From positions 1 to 12,989 of the forward strand of contig JAFGQA010000362.1 in NCBI GenBank assembly GCA_016935885.1: 12,989 nucleotides of DNA. The letters run 5' to 3'. Of the stretch, positions 1-8,718 are shown piece by piece. Position numbers and translations under genes: made by a program. Position 1 is the first letter of the stretch, and each line of letters opens with the position of its first letter. Origin of the DNA: Phycisphaerae bacterium. Lineage in GTDB: Bacteria; Planctomycetota; Phycisphaerae; UBA1845; UTPLA1. Below the pieces are notes generated by a model, which saw only the letters and a list, made by a program, of their open reading frames with translations, was not told the origin of the DNA and did no database searches.

Positions 1-1
1 C

Positions 2-1237
2 GACTCGGCCACGCGGACGTTCAGCGGCACGCCCCTCAACGACGATGTCGGCACGCTGCAGGTGAAAGTCACCGCCGACGACGGGCATGGTGGAACCGTA
101 TCGGATACCTTCACGCTCACGGTGGCTAACAGGGTCGGTGGATCTCCAGAAAAGGACGACCCTGCGCCGCCACCGCCTCCACGAAACAGCGGCAGTAGCT
201 CGAGTACCTCGTCTTCGAGCGATTCATCAAACAGCATGTCCGGCGACGGTGGCACGACGATCGCTGACAACGGTGGTGATGTGGGAACTGATTCAGGAGA
301 CGCCTCCGTCGATGGCGATGCCTCGGATGCGACAGACGGAAGCGACGCCGCTGATGCCGGAGACGTCGGCGAGACGGCGGATTCTGGAGATGCCGGCGGT
401 GAAGCGTCCTCTGCCGGCGGAGAGGCAGGCGGTGAATCAACCGGCGGCGATCGCGGCGTGGCTGGTGGCGGCCGGGCCAGAGGCAGCCAGGCAGCGGGCG
501 TGAATCACCATGAGCGAGAAGACGAGATGGACTTCAATGTCGCCCAGATCTTGGAGCAGGTGAGCAGTGTTGTGATGAGTGGCGACCTCACGACGGATGA
601 AAGTCAGCCAGAGGAGTTCCGCGAGGCCTGGGATTCGATCCTCGGCGCTTGTGTCAGCAGTAGCGAGGAATTAGCGGTTTACCTGAAATCCGCATTTCGC
701 GCCGTGACCGAGTCGGCGATCATCTACAAGAGCGCCGAACAGTCCATACATGCCATGAATCAGGAGTTGTCCGTCACCCCCGAGGCCGATCTCCTTGCCG
801 GTGCTGACTCACTGCTGACCGGTGTAAGAACTGCCTCCAAAGATGTGAAAACTGCTAGCCAGCAATTGGAGCAGGAGATACTCTCTGCCGCGGATGCCAG
901 CAAGAACAACAGCTTCGACAGGGTTCTGGAAGATGTGGTGCAAGCGGCACTTCAACGGCTGATGGCGGCGAACGACCGCCTGTATGTCGAAACAAAAGCG
1001 CTGAAGGCCGCGGCCGCGGTTCTTCGTGATGCCCGTGTATCAGCGGACGGCGCGCTGGATGAAGTGAGGTTGACGGAGGCCGTATCGCAGGCACGACTCG
1101 AAGCAATGAAGGACGTTTCGGAGATGCGCAAGAGCTGGGATCGCGTCGCCCAGGACGTTTTCTCGGCATTTGTGGAGCGTTTGGCGGCCGAGCGAGGGGC
1201 TGCGTCCGAGTCAGGCGCAGAGCCGGCGTCGCCTTAA
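2..1237 (+). CDS. C-terminal part of a large cadherin/Ig-like surface protein (5' end outside window)
   Basis: The frame is open from the first bases of the window, so the gene starts upstream; 411 residues are visible. Residues 1-44 have the pattern of a dystroglycan-type cadherin-like/putative Ig domain: FSGTPLNDDVGT near the start, then VTADDGHGG and FTLTVAN. Repeats of this domain usually build long secreted or outer-surface adhesion proteins. Next comes a linker of roughly 125 residues, first PPPPP and Ser-rich, then rich in Asp, Gly, Ala and Glu with recurring GDA, SGDAG and GGEA units. The last 220 or so residues change character to a charged, Ala-rich, predominantly helical region with no motif I recognise and no C-terminal anchor. 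The gene ends at TAA 1235-1237 and converges on the kinase gene. A role in adhesion or surface structure is inferred from the domain type only; the helical tail has no assigned function. Confidence 0.8.
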   Translation, partial: DSATRTFSGTPLNDDVGTLQVKVTADDGHGGTVSDTFTLTVANRVGGSPEKDDPAPPPPPRNSGSSSSTSSSSDSSNSMSGDGGTTIADNGGDVGTDSGDASVDGDASDATDGSDAADAGDVGETADSGDAGGEASSAGGEAGGESTGGDRGVAGGGRARGSQAAGVNHHEREDEMDFNVAQILEQVSSVVMSGDLTTDESQPEEFREAWDSILGACVSSSEELAVYLKSAFRAVTESAIIYKSAEQSIHAMNQELSVTPEADLLAGADSLLTGVRTASKDVKTASQQLEQEILSAADASKNNSFDRVLEDVVQAALQRLMAANDRLYVETKALKAAAAVLRDARVSADGALDEVRLTEAVSQARLEAMKDVSEMRKSWDRVAQDVFSAFVERLAAERGAASESGAEPASP

Positions 1238-1305
1238 TGATTTCAGTTACGTGGCGAGCCAGTGGGGTCGTCATGATTGACATCGATGATCATTTTTCAT
1301 TCAGC

Positions 1306-1322
1306 CGGATTCCTAGAATCCG
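1306..1322. terminator. Perfect 7-bp hairpin between convergent genes, possible bidirectional terminator
   Basis: CGGATTC-cta-GAATCCG is a perfect 7-bp stem with a 3-base loop. It lies between the stop of the surface-protein gene (1237) and the stop of the convergent kinase gene (1324). No T-run follows directly on either strand, so it is not a textbook intrinsic terminator. The location is the main argument. Confidence 0.3.
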
Positions 1323-1323
1323 T

Positions 1324-4065
1324 TCACGGAGCTGAACCTGGTTCTCCAGCCGGTGCCTGTCTCACACGTGAAGAGCCATCTCGTATGCGTGCCATCACCA
1401 AACGCAGGCCGATAAAAGGATATTCGTTCTTGCTGTACACATAGCTGCGATATGCGGAGCGACATTGTTCTGGTGTGTTCAACACGCTGCCGCCGCGCAC
1501 CACCGGTGTTTCGCCTTCCAGCCGACAGAAGGGCTCTTCCGTGGGGGACTCCAAGTAGAAACCATATGAGTATTGGTCCGAACAGACCTCGCCTACATTT
1601 CCGTGCATGTCATGGAGACCGAAGGCGTTCGGTGTCTTTCGGCCGACCGGCTGAAGACGGCGTTCGCTGTTGGAGAGGAACCATCCCGCCGAGTCGAGTT
1701 GCTCTCGGCTGTCACCAAGGTAGAACGCGGTTCCAGTGCCTGCGCGGCAGGCGAATTCCCATTCAGCCTCACTCGGCAGACTGAATTCCCAGTCTTTCGG
1801 GGCATGTGTCTGGAGGGCCGGGAGTAGTCTGCTGACAATTCGCTTGAACGATAGGCCGGACACCGGCAGCGTCGCGTCTGGTTCGCGATCAGCGGAGCCC
1901 GGATGCGTGTCTCCGGTGGCGGCCAGCCATTGGCCTTCCGTCAGTTCGAACTTGCTCATGTAGAAGGCGCTACGAAGATGGACCCTGTGGAGATGTTCAT
2001 CGGCGGCACGATTCTTTTCCGTGGGTGGGCTGCCCATCACGAACACGGCGGAGGGAACCAGCATCATCACCAGTTCCGTGTCCCCAGCAAGCGGAATCGT
2101 CAGTTCAACCGGCATGGCAATGGCGGATGCGGCATCCTCCTGCATCCGTCGCGCCGTTTCGGCATCGAAGACCCACCAGGAATTATCCAGAAGCATGCCA
2201 GTCTTCGCCAATTCGTCACGCGTCTCGGTGGCGATTTGTTCAGATGCTTTTGCCTCTGCCCGCGCACGCTTCTCCTGCTTCTGCGCCTCTACGAGGTCGG
2301 CATAGGCCTTCTCAAGATCCGATAACGCCTGGATCGCCCGGGCTTCTTCATCTTTCGCCCTGGCTGTGGCCGACTCGGCCAGCCTCCGTTGTCGGGCCTC
2401 CGCCTCGCCAGAAGAGACCGCCGCCTCCTTCGCGGCGATCGCATCTTCTTTCGCCACGACTGCCTGGCGCTTGGCGCGGTTGATCCAGATAGATGCGACC
2501 GTCAAGATGACAATCACGGCAGCAATCAGAGACACGGCGGCAACGCGCATCATCTTGAGTCGACGTTTAGCGGCATCGCGCCTACAACGGGCGCTTTCCA
2601 CTTCGGCCGCCAGCGTCCGGTGCTCGGCATCGTTCTCGTCGAGCATGGACCGAGCAAGATCGTAATCTCCCTTCTTAAACGCACAGCGGGCATACTCCAA
2701 CTGTGTCGCCATGATGCCGACGCGGGCTTCCGCGTTTTCGTCCCAGAATGCCAGAGCCTGACGGAAGCCGAACCGGGCCTGTGCGAAAAGCTCGTAGTCC
2801 TCGCTTTCGCCGGCGCGGCGCAGGTCATCCGCCGATCGTTCGCACAGCGTGATGCTCTGCGCGTGCCTTTGATAGTCAAGCAGCGCCTGCCTGAAGTCAC
2901 CCACCGACGAATAGCGATCGGATGGTCTGGTCTGCATTGCCGTCAGGGCGATATCCACCAGCACACCACCGGAATCCGGGGGTCGAATGACGTTCCGCCG
3001 TGCATTCTCGAGACTATCCAGGACGCGCCGCCCCGGATGCGGAGGCTTTCCGGTGACGATCTCAAAGAGAATCGCCCCCAGTAGATAGGCGTCGCTATGG
3101 ATGCCGACCGGTCCATCTTCGCCCGTCACCATTTCGGGCGCCATGTAGGCGGGAGTGCCGCCGGCTGCATGCGTTACGGAAGAATCGACCAGTCGGCCAT
3201 CGCCGGAAACCCACGCCCCCATACCCCAGTCCAGGAGTTGCACCTCGCCGAACTCTCCCAGCATGACGTTTTCGGGCTTGAGATCGCGGTGAACGACGTC
3301 CTCAGCGTGGGCGAAACTGATGGCGTCACACACGTCAGCCAGGATCGTGAGGTTCTCCGTGAGTGACTTGTCTCTGATCACTTCACTCCAGGGCGTCCCC
3401 CTGACCATCTTCATGGTATAGAACGGTTGGCCATCGGCGGTCCGGTCGAGGTCATGGATGGGGAGGATGTTTGGGTGGTCGAGCTTGCCTGTGACCAGAG
3501 CCTCCGCCACGAATTTCTCGGTTTGCCCGGCGTCCCTGCCGGAGCACGGCTTCATCATCTTGACGGCTATTTCGCGGCCGATGGATTTCTGAACCACCTG
3601 GTACACGATGCCGACGCCACCCTCGCCCAGGACCTTGATGACGTCATAGCCTTTCTCCGAGAGATTGGGCGCAGGCGTGGCTCCTGATTCGCTTGTCCTG
3701 TCTCGAAGGGCCAATCGTGGTTCATCCGGGTTCCTCAATGTGTTTTCGGGCGTGCATTCATGGAGCGCGTCGCCCCATACCGCCTCGATATCACGGGTTC
3801 GGCCCGGCACATATGTCGCGTCCGGATCGGTTGCCACGTTGCATGTTGTCTGCGAGCCCGGTGCTTTCGTCTTCTCACGGGATTCATCACCGAAGCACTC
3901 AAGCACCTCAGGCGGATCACCCACTTCTGGATTCCACGTTGCGTCGTCATCGTCCGATTCGAGATTGCGGACCGCGGCCGCTCCCCCATCTGTCGCCTTC
4001 GTGGAGGCGGTCGTACGTTCGGCTGACGTTGTCTTGCCGGTGTCGGCGGACTCCACCCTGCTCAT
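1324..4065 (-). CDS. Transmembrane Ser/Thr protein kinase fused to an FGE/SUMF1-like domain
   Basis: 913 residues from the ATG at 4065. I prefer this start over the TTG at 4080 because GGAG (4073-4076) lies 7 bases upstream of it. Domains in order: an acidic, Thr/Ser-rich N-terminus (1-135); a Hanks-type kinase domain (about 139-397) with the glycine loop GEGGVG, Lys in IAVKMMKP (about 169), HRDLKPEN with catalytic Asp about 261, DWG in place of DFG (279-281), and APE; a TPR-like helical stretch (about 425-480); one membrane helix (about 508-529); a Lys/Glu/Ala coiled coil (530-625); and a C-terminal FGE-sulfatase/SUMF1 domain (about 650-891) with VMGSP, LPSEAEWEFACRAG, GLHDMHGNVGEV, RGGS and GLRLV. 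The FGE domain lacks the cysteine pair of true formylglycine-generating enzymes and has GNVGEV where GNVWEW is usual, so it is more likely a binding module. The kinase catalytic residues look intact. Kinase-FGE fusions are typical of planctomycetes. It is divergent from the FHA gene, a plausible phosphothreonine-reading partner. Confidence 0.95.
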   Translation of the reverse strand: MSRVESADTGKTTSAERTTASTKATDGGAAAVRNLESDDDDATWNPEVGDPPEVLECFGDESREKTKAPGSQTTCNVATDPDATYVPGRTRDIEAVWGDALHECTPENTLRNPDEPRLALRDRTSESGATPAPNLSEKGYDVIKVLGEGGVGIVYQVVQKSIGREIAVKMMKPCSGRDAGQTEKFVAEALVTGKLDHPNILPIHDLDRTADGQPFYTMKMVRGTPWSEVIRDKSLTENLTILADVCDAISFAHAEDVVHRDLKPENVMLGEFGEVQLLDWGMGAWVSGDGRLVDSSVTHAAGGTPAYMAPEMVTGEDGPVGIHSDAYLLGAILFEIVTGKPPHPGRRVLDSLENARRNVIRPPDSGGVLVDIALTAMQTRPSDRYSSVGDFRQALLDYQRHAQSITLCERSADDLRRAGESEDYELFAQARFGFRQALAFWDENAEARVGIMATQLEYARCAFKKGDYDLARSMLDENDAEHRTLAAEVESARCRRDAAKRRLKMMRVAAVSLIAAVIVILTVASIWINRAKRQAVVAKEDAIAAKEAAVSSGEAEARQRRLAESATARAKDEEARAIQALSDLEKAYADLVEAQKQEKRARAEAKASEQIATETRDELAKTGMLLDNSWWVFDAETARRMQEDAASAIAMPVELTIPLAGDTELVMMLVPSAVFVMGSPPTEKNRAADEHLHRVHLRSAFYMSKFELTEGQWLAATGDTHPGSADREPDATLPVSGLSFKRIVSRLLPALQTHAPKDWEFSLPSEAEWEFACRAGTGTAFYLGDSREQLDSAGWFLSNSERRLQPVGRKTPNAFGLHDMHGNVGEVCSDQYSYGFYLESPTEEPFCRLEGETPVVRGGSVLNTPEQCRSAYRSYVYSKNEYPFIGLRLVMARIRDGSSRVRQAPAGEPGSAP

Positions 4066-4399
4066 TGCGCTACTCCGCAAGCGACACCGTGCTCACATAA
4101 TCGAAAGGAACTTTGTGCGGACCGGGAAGTATTACCGGCCTCTATTGCGCCGTTGACCTTGTCTCGGCGCGGGGCAGCATTATCGGAATGGTCTGACGAT
4201 ATCATGGGGTGGTACCTCGCCCCGGCCGGCGACGTCCGGCCAACTTAAGACGTAGCTTGACCGTCGCGCTCCGGCATCCGATGTAATCTGCGGCATCACA
4301 TTGGAGTTCATCGTCCTGGCCGCCCAGGTAGCTGAGTGATTCTGCCGACCCCAGATGCAAATGAAGGCAATGAGCTGCTCAGCCGGCACGGAGCCCATT
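4066..4399. other. Divergent intergenic region between the kinase and FHA genes
   Basis: This 334-base stretch separates two divergently read genes and should hold both promoters. I see no convincing -35/-10 pair. A TTGACC at about 4153-4158 is followed by CATTAT, but the 19-base spacing is too long to trust. An inverted repeat ggccgg-cgacgt-ccggcc (4224-4241) could be an operator or an RNA hairpin. In-frame ATGs at 4355, 4361 and 4370 have no ribosome binding site and probably belong to the leader. Confidence 0.4.
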
Positions 4400-5158
4400 A
4401 TGACACACGAACAGCCGAGCGTTGCAGAGCCCCAGCAGGCAGTGGGAACAGCGGAGCCGATGACCCGGCGCGCGCGCAACAAGCCGTATTTGAGAGTATT
4501 CGGTGTTGACATAGGTGTAATCGAGCACGAATTGTGTAAACACACCACAACGATCGGTCGAGCCTCGGAGTGTGATATCAAACTTCCGAACCGAGCCGTA
4601 TCACGTGCGCACGCTTCGATCTCGCTGGAGCACAATCTGTACAGACTCATGGATGTGAATTCGGCTTCTGGCACGACCGTCAACGGCAAAGCAGTCGATA
4701 GTCATGTCCTCCAGCACGGCGACAGCATTGCGATCGCCACGTACACGTTGCAGTTTTACGATCGCCGAGAAGATGATCAAGCGAAAGACGTGGCCGCACA
4801 GGCCAAGCTACTGCTTCGTGCGGAGTACAGTCCTCTTCCTGAGACCCTGCGGGCAAGGTTCCGTGTGCTTGAATTCGCCTCACTATCCGCGTCTGAGGCA
4901 AACGGCACTCTGGCGATCGGCCAGGGTGGGTTTCTCATTCCAACGTCGACACCACCGGACAACGCATCATGCCTAGAGCTTGAAATGACCATCGGCGGCC
5001 GTGTGACAAAGCGGGTACTCGGCGAGATCACGGGCGTGATCGAGAGGGGCGGTACTCACTGGATGTGCGTCAAGCTCCACACCATCTCGAAGCAGTTATA
5101 TGAAGGGGCCGTTGCCGGCGCAACGCCCGGACCGTGGATCAACGTGTCGGCAACCTGA
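4400..5158 (+). CDS. FHA-domain protein with a possible PilZ-like C-terminal domain
   Basis: 252 residues from the ATG at 4400, chosen because GGAG (4390-4393) sits 6 bases upstream; the earlier in-frame ATG at 4355 has no such site. Residues about 30-125 form a forkhead-associated domain, a phosphothreonine-binding beta sandwich. The marks are TIGRASECDIKLPN, then VSRAHA with the binding Ser and His, Asn at about 87 and GTTVNGK at 91-97. After a charged linker (about 121-145), residues 146-240 hold a second, mostly beta region: RARFRVLEF, then GQGGFLI and a closing strand THWMCVKLHTIS. The order and spacing resemble a PilZ domain (cyclic-di-GMP binding), but the usual RxxxR and D/NxSxxG residues are not clearly present, so this part is tentative. 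There is no signal peptide or membrane helix, so it is cytoplasmic. Next to a divergent Ser/Thr kinase, the simplest reading is a reader of kinase-made phosphothreonine. Confidence 0.85.
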   Translation: MTHEQPSVAEPQQAVGTAEPMTRRARNKPYLRVFGVDIGVIEHELCKHTTTIGRASECDIKLPNRAVSRAHASISLEHNLYRLMDVNSASGTTVNGKAVDSHVLQHGDSIAIATYTLQFYDRREDDQAKDVAAQAKLLLRAEYSPLPETLRARFRVLEFASLSASEANGTLAIGQGGFLIPTSTPPDNASCLELEMTIGGRVTKRVLGEITGVIERGGTHWMCVKLHTISKQLYEGAVAGATPGPWINVSAT

Positions 5159-5322
5159 CGAGACGAAGCCGCCCCGAGGCGCCCGCTCGACCGCGCCCGA
5201 ACGTATCTGAACGGCCATGGCTCGGCATGTCATTGGAACACAGCGTGACAGTGAGTTGATCTTGGGACTCAGGTCAGAGAGTAGCTCGCGGCCGGCCGCG
5301 AAGAATTCGGAGATCAGCAATG

Positions 5323-7410
5323 TCATGTTGATCGGATGCTGTCGAGTTGTGCGATAATCATTTCAACAAGCTTTGCCCGATCCACGGGCTTGGTGGCGTA
5401 ATCGTCGCATCCGGCGTTGAGGCACTTGGCTCTGTCGCCCTGCATCCCGCGTGCGGTAAGGGCAATGATTGGGCCGGTGTACCCTTTTTCGCGCGGCAGC
5501 TTGGTCGCTTCGTAGCCATCCATGACCGGCATCTGCATGTCCATCAAGATCACGTCAAATGGAATCCCGGCGTCGCAACCCGCCAAGGCAGTATCGGCGG
5601 CGAGTTTTCCGTTTTCTTCCACGGTTACTTCCGCGCCCGCCTTCTTCAGTATGAATGAGATGAGCCTTTGATTATCCGGTCCGTCTTCCGCAATCAGGAT
5701 CCTGCAGCCATGGAGGCTTGCTTGCTCGGTGTTCGCGGTTGTCCGGGCCGCTTGATCCATCATACATTCAAAGACCTGCGCGGGTGCGTCGATCATCTTC
5801 ACGTCTTCCAGCGGCCCTGTGGCTACTGTAACCCGGAATCGCGTTCCCACGCCCTCGGCAGTCTCTACGACGGTGATGTCGCCGCCGAGCATTTCCGCGA
5901 AGCGCTTGCTGATCGTCAGGCCAAGACCTGTGCCGCCGAACTTGCGGGTGGTTGAAGTGTCCGCCTGTACGAACGGCTGGAATAATCTCCCGACCTGCTC
6001 CGCGCTCATGCCCAATCCAGTATCAACGACGTCAAACCGCATCGCCGGTTGGTCACCGCTGTCGTCAAGGCTCGTGATCAGGCGAACACCGCCGACTGCT
6101 GTGAATTTAATGGCGTTGCCCACGAGGTTGATGAGTATCTGTCGCAAGCGCGTCGGATCGGTCTGGATCGTCTCAGGTATCGGCCCGTCTACTTCGGTGT
6201 CGAAGGAAAGTCCCTGGCCATCCGCCTTCACCTTTACAAGAAAGGCGACATCAGCAACGACCTTACACGGATCACAAGCAACGCGCTCCAACACCACCTT
6301 GCCTGCCTCCACCTTGGATAAGTCGAGTATGTCATTGATGATGCCGAGCAGGTATTCGCCATTACGGTGAATGGTATGAATTGCAATGATTTGTTCCGGC
6401 ATCGTCAAATCAGGATCAAGGAGGTTCTCTGTAAACCCGAGAATAGCCGTCATGGGAGTTCGGATTTCGTGGCTCATATTGGCCAGGAAGTCGCTCTTGG
6501 ACCGAGTGGCAGCTTCCGCGGCCTGCCGCACATCTTCGAGATCCCTCGTCATTGCTTCCAGCTTCGTGGAGATGTTCTTCTCTCGGCTCAACGCTTCCGT
6601 CAACTTGCGATTGCTCTCTTGCAGGTCCTCCTCGACTCGCTTGCGTTCCGTAATGTCGAACATGATGCCGGCGATGGAGTTCGTGCGGTTTTCAGTCCCC
6701 GACTCGCCAAGTGAACTGTGCACTTGGATCCACCGCCATTCTCCTGTCTCGTCTTTGAGGCGGAATTCACTCTGGTGCCGACGTTGCGGCGATTGCAGAA
6801 GCTCACGATACAGGTGATGAACGGCCTCACGATCATCTGGGTGGACGCGGCGATCCAGCCAGCCGCTGATCTCATGAAACGACGGCAGAGCTTCGAGAGA
6901 GTAGCCGAGCACTTCTGCACACCTGGGGCTTACAAAGATCCTTTCACGGTCCCGTGAGTATTCAAAGTACGCAGCTCTGGCCGCCTCGATTGCCAGTGCC
7001 TGACGTTGTTCGCTGGCCCTCAATGATAACAGGTTTAGTTCCCGCCGCCGGAGCTCGCCCTCCAGACGCACGTTCAGTCTTATGGCTACCCGAAGCGCAG
7101 CCCTTGTCCGTCTTCCGGTGAGGAGCAGAATGCCCACAGCAGCGAGCGCCACCACGACGAGGGGACCCACCGTCATCAGAAACTGTGGCTGCGTGACTGC
7201 CAAACCCGAGCCCTCATCTTCGCCGGCCGACGTCGGCAGCAACTGTGGGTAGGCGCCAATCGCAGCAAGCTGCGGCGCCGCCGTGCCTGCGACACGGAAA
7301 GACGACACCCGCGACTCACGGGACTTGCCGGCACACGCATCAAGTACCCGATGCCCATCTACAGTCCATGCGGCTAACCGCCACCGACAGCCAGAGATGC
7401 CTGTTTCCAT
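5323..7410 (-). CDS. Hybrid sensor histidine kinase: TM, PAS, HisKA, HATPase, receiver
   Basis: 695 residues. A weakly characterised N-terminus (1-78) precedes one membrane helix (about 79-98) and a coiled segment. A PAS domain follows (about 135-258, with a PAC-like end FDITERKRVEEDL), then a coil, then the HisKA dimerisation domain with phospho-acceptor His314 in FLANMSHEIRTPM. The HATPase domain has the N box NLVGNAIKF (Asn432), the G1 box DTGLGM (Asp463) and the G2 box GGTGLGL. A C-terminal receiver (about 568-690) has the acidic pair in AEDGPDN, phospho-acceptor Asp624 in ILMDMQMPVMDG, Thr652 and Lys674 in TKPVD. All catalytic residues are present, so an active hybrid kinase is expected, passing phosphate from ATP to His to Asp. 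No DNA-binding output or Hpt domain is seen nearby. The start is uncertain: the ATG at 7410 lacks a clear ribosome binding site, the frame is closed by a stop at 7477-7479, and the N-terminus is too short for a standard periplasmic sensor. Confidence 0.93.
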   Translation of the reverse strand: METGISGCRWRLAAWTVDGHRVLDACAGKSRESRVSSFRVAGTAAPQLAAIGAYPQLLPTSAGEDEGSGLAVTQPQFLMTVGPLVVVALAAVGILLLTGRRTRAALRVAIRLNVRLEGELRRRELNLLSLRASEQRQALAIEAARAAYFEYSRDRERIFVSPRCAEVLGYSLEALPSFHEISGWLDRRVHPDDREAVHHLYRELLQSPQRRHQSEFRLKDETGEWRWIQVHSSLGESGTENRTNSIAGIMFDITERKRVEEDLQESNRKLTEALSREKNISTKLEAMTRDLEDVRQAAEAATRSKSDFLANMSHEIRTPMTAILGFTENLLDPDLTMPEQIIAIHTIHRNGEYLLGIINDILDLSKVEAGKVVLERVACDPCKVVADVAFLVKVKADGQGLSFDTEVDGPIPETIQTDPTRLRQILINLVGNAIKFTAVGGVRLITSLDDSGDQPAMRFDVVDTGLGMSAEQVGRLFQPFVQADTSTTRKFGGTGLGLTISKRFAEMLGGDITVVETAEGVGTRFRVTVATGPLEDVKMIDAPAQVFECMMDQAARTTANTEQASLHGCRILIAEDGPDNQRLISFILKKAGAEVTVEENGKLAADTALAGCDAGIPFDVILMDMQMPVMDGYEATKLPREKGYTGPIIALTARGMQGDRAKCLNAGCDDYATKPVDRAKLVEMIIAQLDSIRST

Positions 7411-7847
7411 CGGATCGCTGAAGCATGCCCAATCCTTTGCCCTCGAATGGCGCTCGACAGGCGCTACCGCCTTCGACTAACCCCGGGGAGGCAACAAAGA
7501 CGCGGCTGTGGAACTGAGCATGGAGACCGTCGGCGCTTCATGGAGTAGCTTCCAAGCTGGCCGCGAATTCTCCGCAGCCGGCAGTGGCTGTGAACGTGCT
7601 ACGTCACTCGTCATTCCTCAGTTTGCCGCGCCTCACGCCTCCAATGGCGGGTCACGGCCGATAAATCCGTGTTCGCACAACGTCGTCCTTATATCAAGAT
7701 CGGCGCATTGATGTGGCGACGTGACGACTACGAACGCGGTTTGAAGAGCGTATCGCTCGGGTGCTGCAGGCGATCGGTTGGCTAACGTGGCGCCCTTGTG
7801 CGTCCTGAAGGCTCTCGGATCGCAGTGTGGTTCTTCTCGATCACACT
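7411..7847. other. Non-coding stretch upstream of the histidine kinase
   Basis: I see no supported gene here on either strand. The left part should carry the histidine-kinase promoter, though I cannot point to one. The right end runs into the transposase remnant. Open frames in this stretch have no recognisable motifs or ribosome binding sites. Confidence 0.5.
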
Positions 7848-8128
7848 GAGGCCCGGGCGCGATGGGATGCGGAGAAGGTTCGCGATCAGCTGTTTCGCCA
7901 CGCATCGGAACATCTGAGCGACCCTCGCGATCCCGGCATGCCGATCGTGGACGAAACGGGCTTTCTGAGGAAAGGCGCCAGGTCGGTCGGCGTGCAGCGT
8001 CAGTATTCGGGGACGGCGGGCCGCGTCGAGAACTGCCAGATCGGCGTGTTCTGGCGCTGGCGACGTCGCGTGGTCGGGTTCTGGTCGATCGCGAGCTGTA
8101 TCTCCGGAATCGTGGTGCGCCGGCCTGA
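7848..8128 (+). pseudogene. IS701-type transposase fragment with a frameshift
   Basis: The translation matches the central part of IS701-family DDE transposases from memory of the family: [11 protein letters not shown], then [20 protein letters not shown] (including the conserved Asp of DETGF) and [16 protein letters not shown] single base appears to be missing at about 8051. GTGTTCTGG leaves the frame, whereas the next frame continues the family pattern as [18 protein letters not shown] up to a TGA at 8126-8128. The N-terminal part and everything after RELYL, including the later catalytic residues, are absent, so this cannot be an active transposase. The right edge abuts a recombinase fragment at about 8119. 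This is a broken insertion-sequence remnant. Confidence 0.8.
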
Positions 8129-8718
8129 GACGGGACGAGGCTTTGAATCTGCGATGGCATAACGTCGACTGGGACAACAACCGCCTGACGATCGTGGGCA
8201 GCGACGAGTCGGACGTGAAGGACAAGGACCTCCGCGTCGTGCCCATGTGCCCAGAACTGCACGCCTTGCTTCTCGAGAGCTGTGAACTGGTGGAGGAACG
8301 TCAGCCGCTCGTTATCCCGGCTGGCGCGGTGCCGGTGCAAAACGTTTCCAGGGATTTTGGCGTGCTGTGTCGGCAGGCCAAAGTGCCCCGGTACAACAAG
8401 CCACTGCACACGCTCCGGAAGAGCTGTCTCACGGATTGGGCGGCGAGATTCCCCATGCACGTCGTGCAAGCATGGGCCGGGCACAGCAATATCTCGACAA
8501 CGGCCACTTTCTACCTTCAGGTTTCGGGGACGGACTACGAAGAAGCAGCCGCGGAGCAGATGGGCGCCGACTTGCCACGAAAGCTGCCACGACTGGCCAA
8601 AATAAATAGATGTGGCTTTTCGCGTCGGCTCCGCGACGCAGAAAGCCATATCTACTCCATGTTTCGGCCGGTCGATGATCCGAAGCGAATAGAAGCCAAG
8701 GGCCGGCAGGACGGCTGA
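8119..8718 (+). pseudogene. Tyrosine recombinase/integrase, catalytic domain only
   Basis: The homology begins abruptly with [13 protein letters not shown], which is box I of the tyrosine-recombinase catalytic domain and contains the first catalytic Arg (codon 8128-8130). It continues with the beta-hairpin Lys region DVKDKDLRVVPM, box II LHTLRKS (His 8407-8409, Arg 8416-8418), WAGHSNIS (His 8482-8484) and the nucleophile Tyr in TFYLQV (codon 8512-8514). The Arg-Lys-His-Arg-His-Tyr set is therefore complete. The N-terminal core-binding and arm-binding domains are missing because the sequence upstream is transposase. No credible start is present; the first in-frame one is TTG at 8143, after box I. 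The last 25 or so residues read antisense through a methyltransferase remnant and are probably not native. It is likely the integrase remnant of an element that used the nearby tRNA-derived site. Confidence 0.8.
8607..8654. repeat. Imperfect inverted repeat, 21-base arms
   Basis: The arms at 8607-8627 and 8634-8654 are reverse complements apart from three positions; they begin TAGATGTGGCTTT and end AAAGCCATATCTA. The spacer is gctccg. The structure sits near the boundary between the integrase homology and the antisense methyltransferase remnant. It could be a transcription-stop hairpin or the trace of a short mobile repeat. Confidence 0.6.

Noticed and set aside
4145..4185. Sigma-70 promoter TTGACC...CATTAT ahead of the FHA gene
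   Set aside because: The spacing of 19 bases and a weak -10 make it unconvincing.
8607..8654. Integron attC site
   Set aside because: The GTTRRRY/RYYYAAC core sites are absent, and the recombinase fragment shows no integron-integrase insert.
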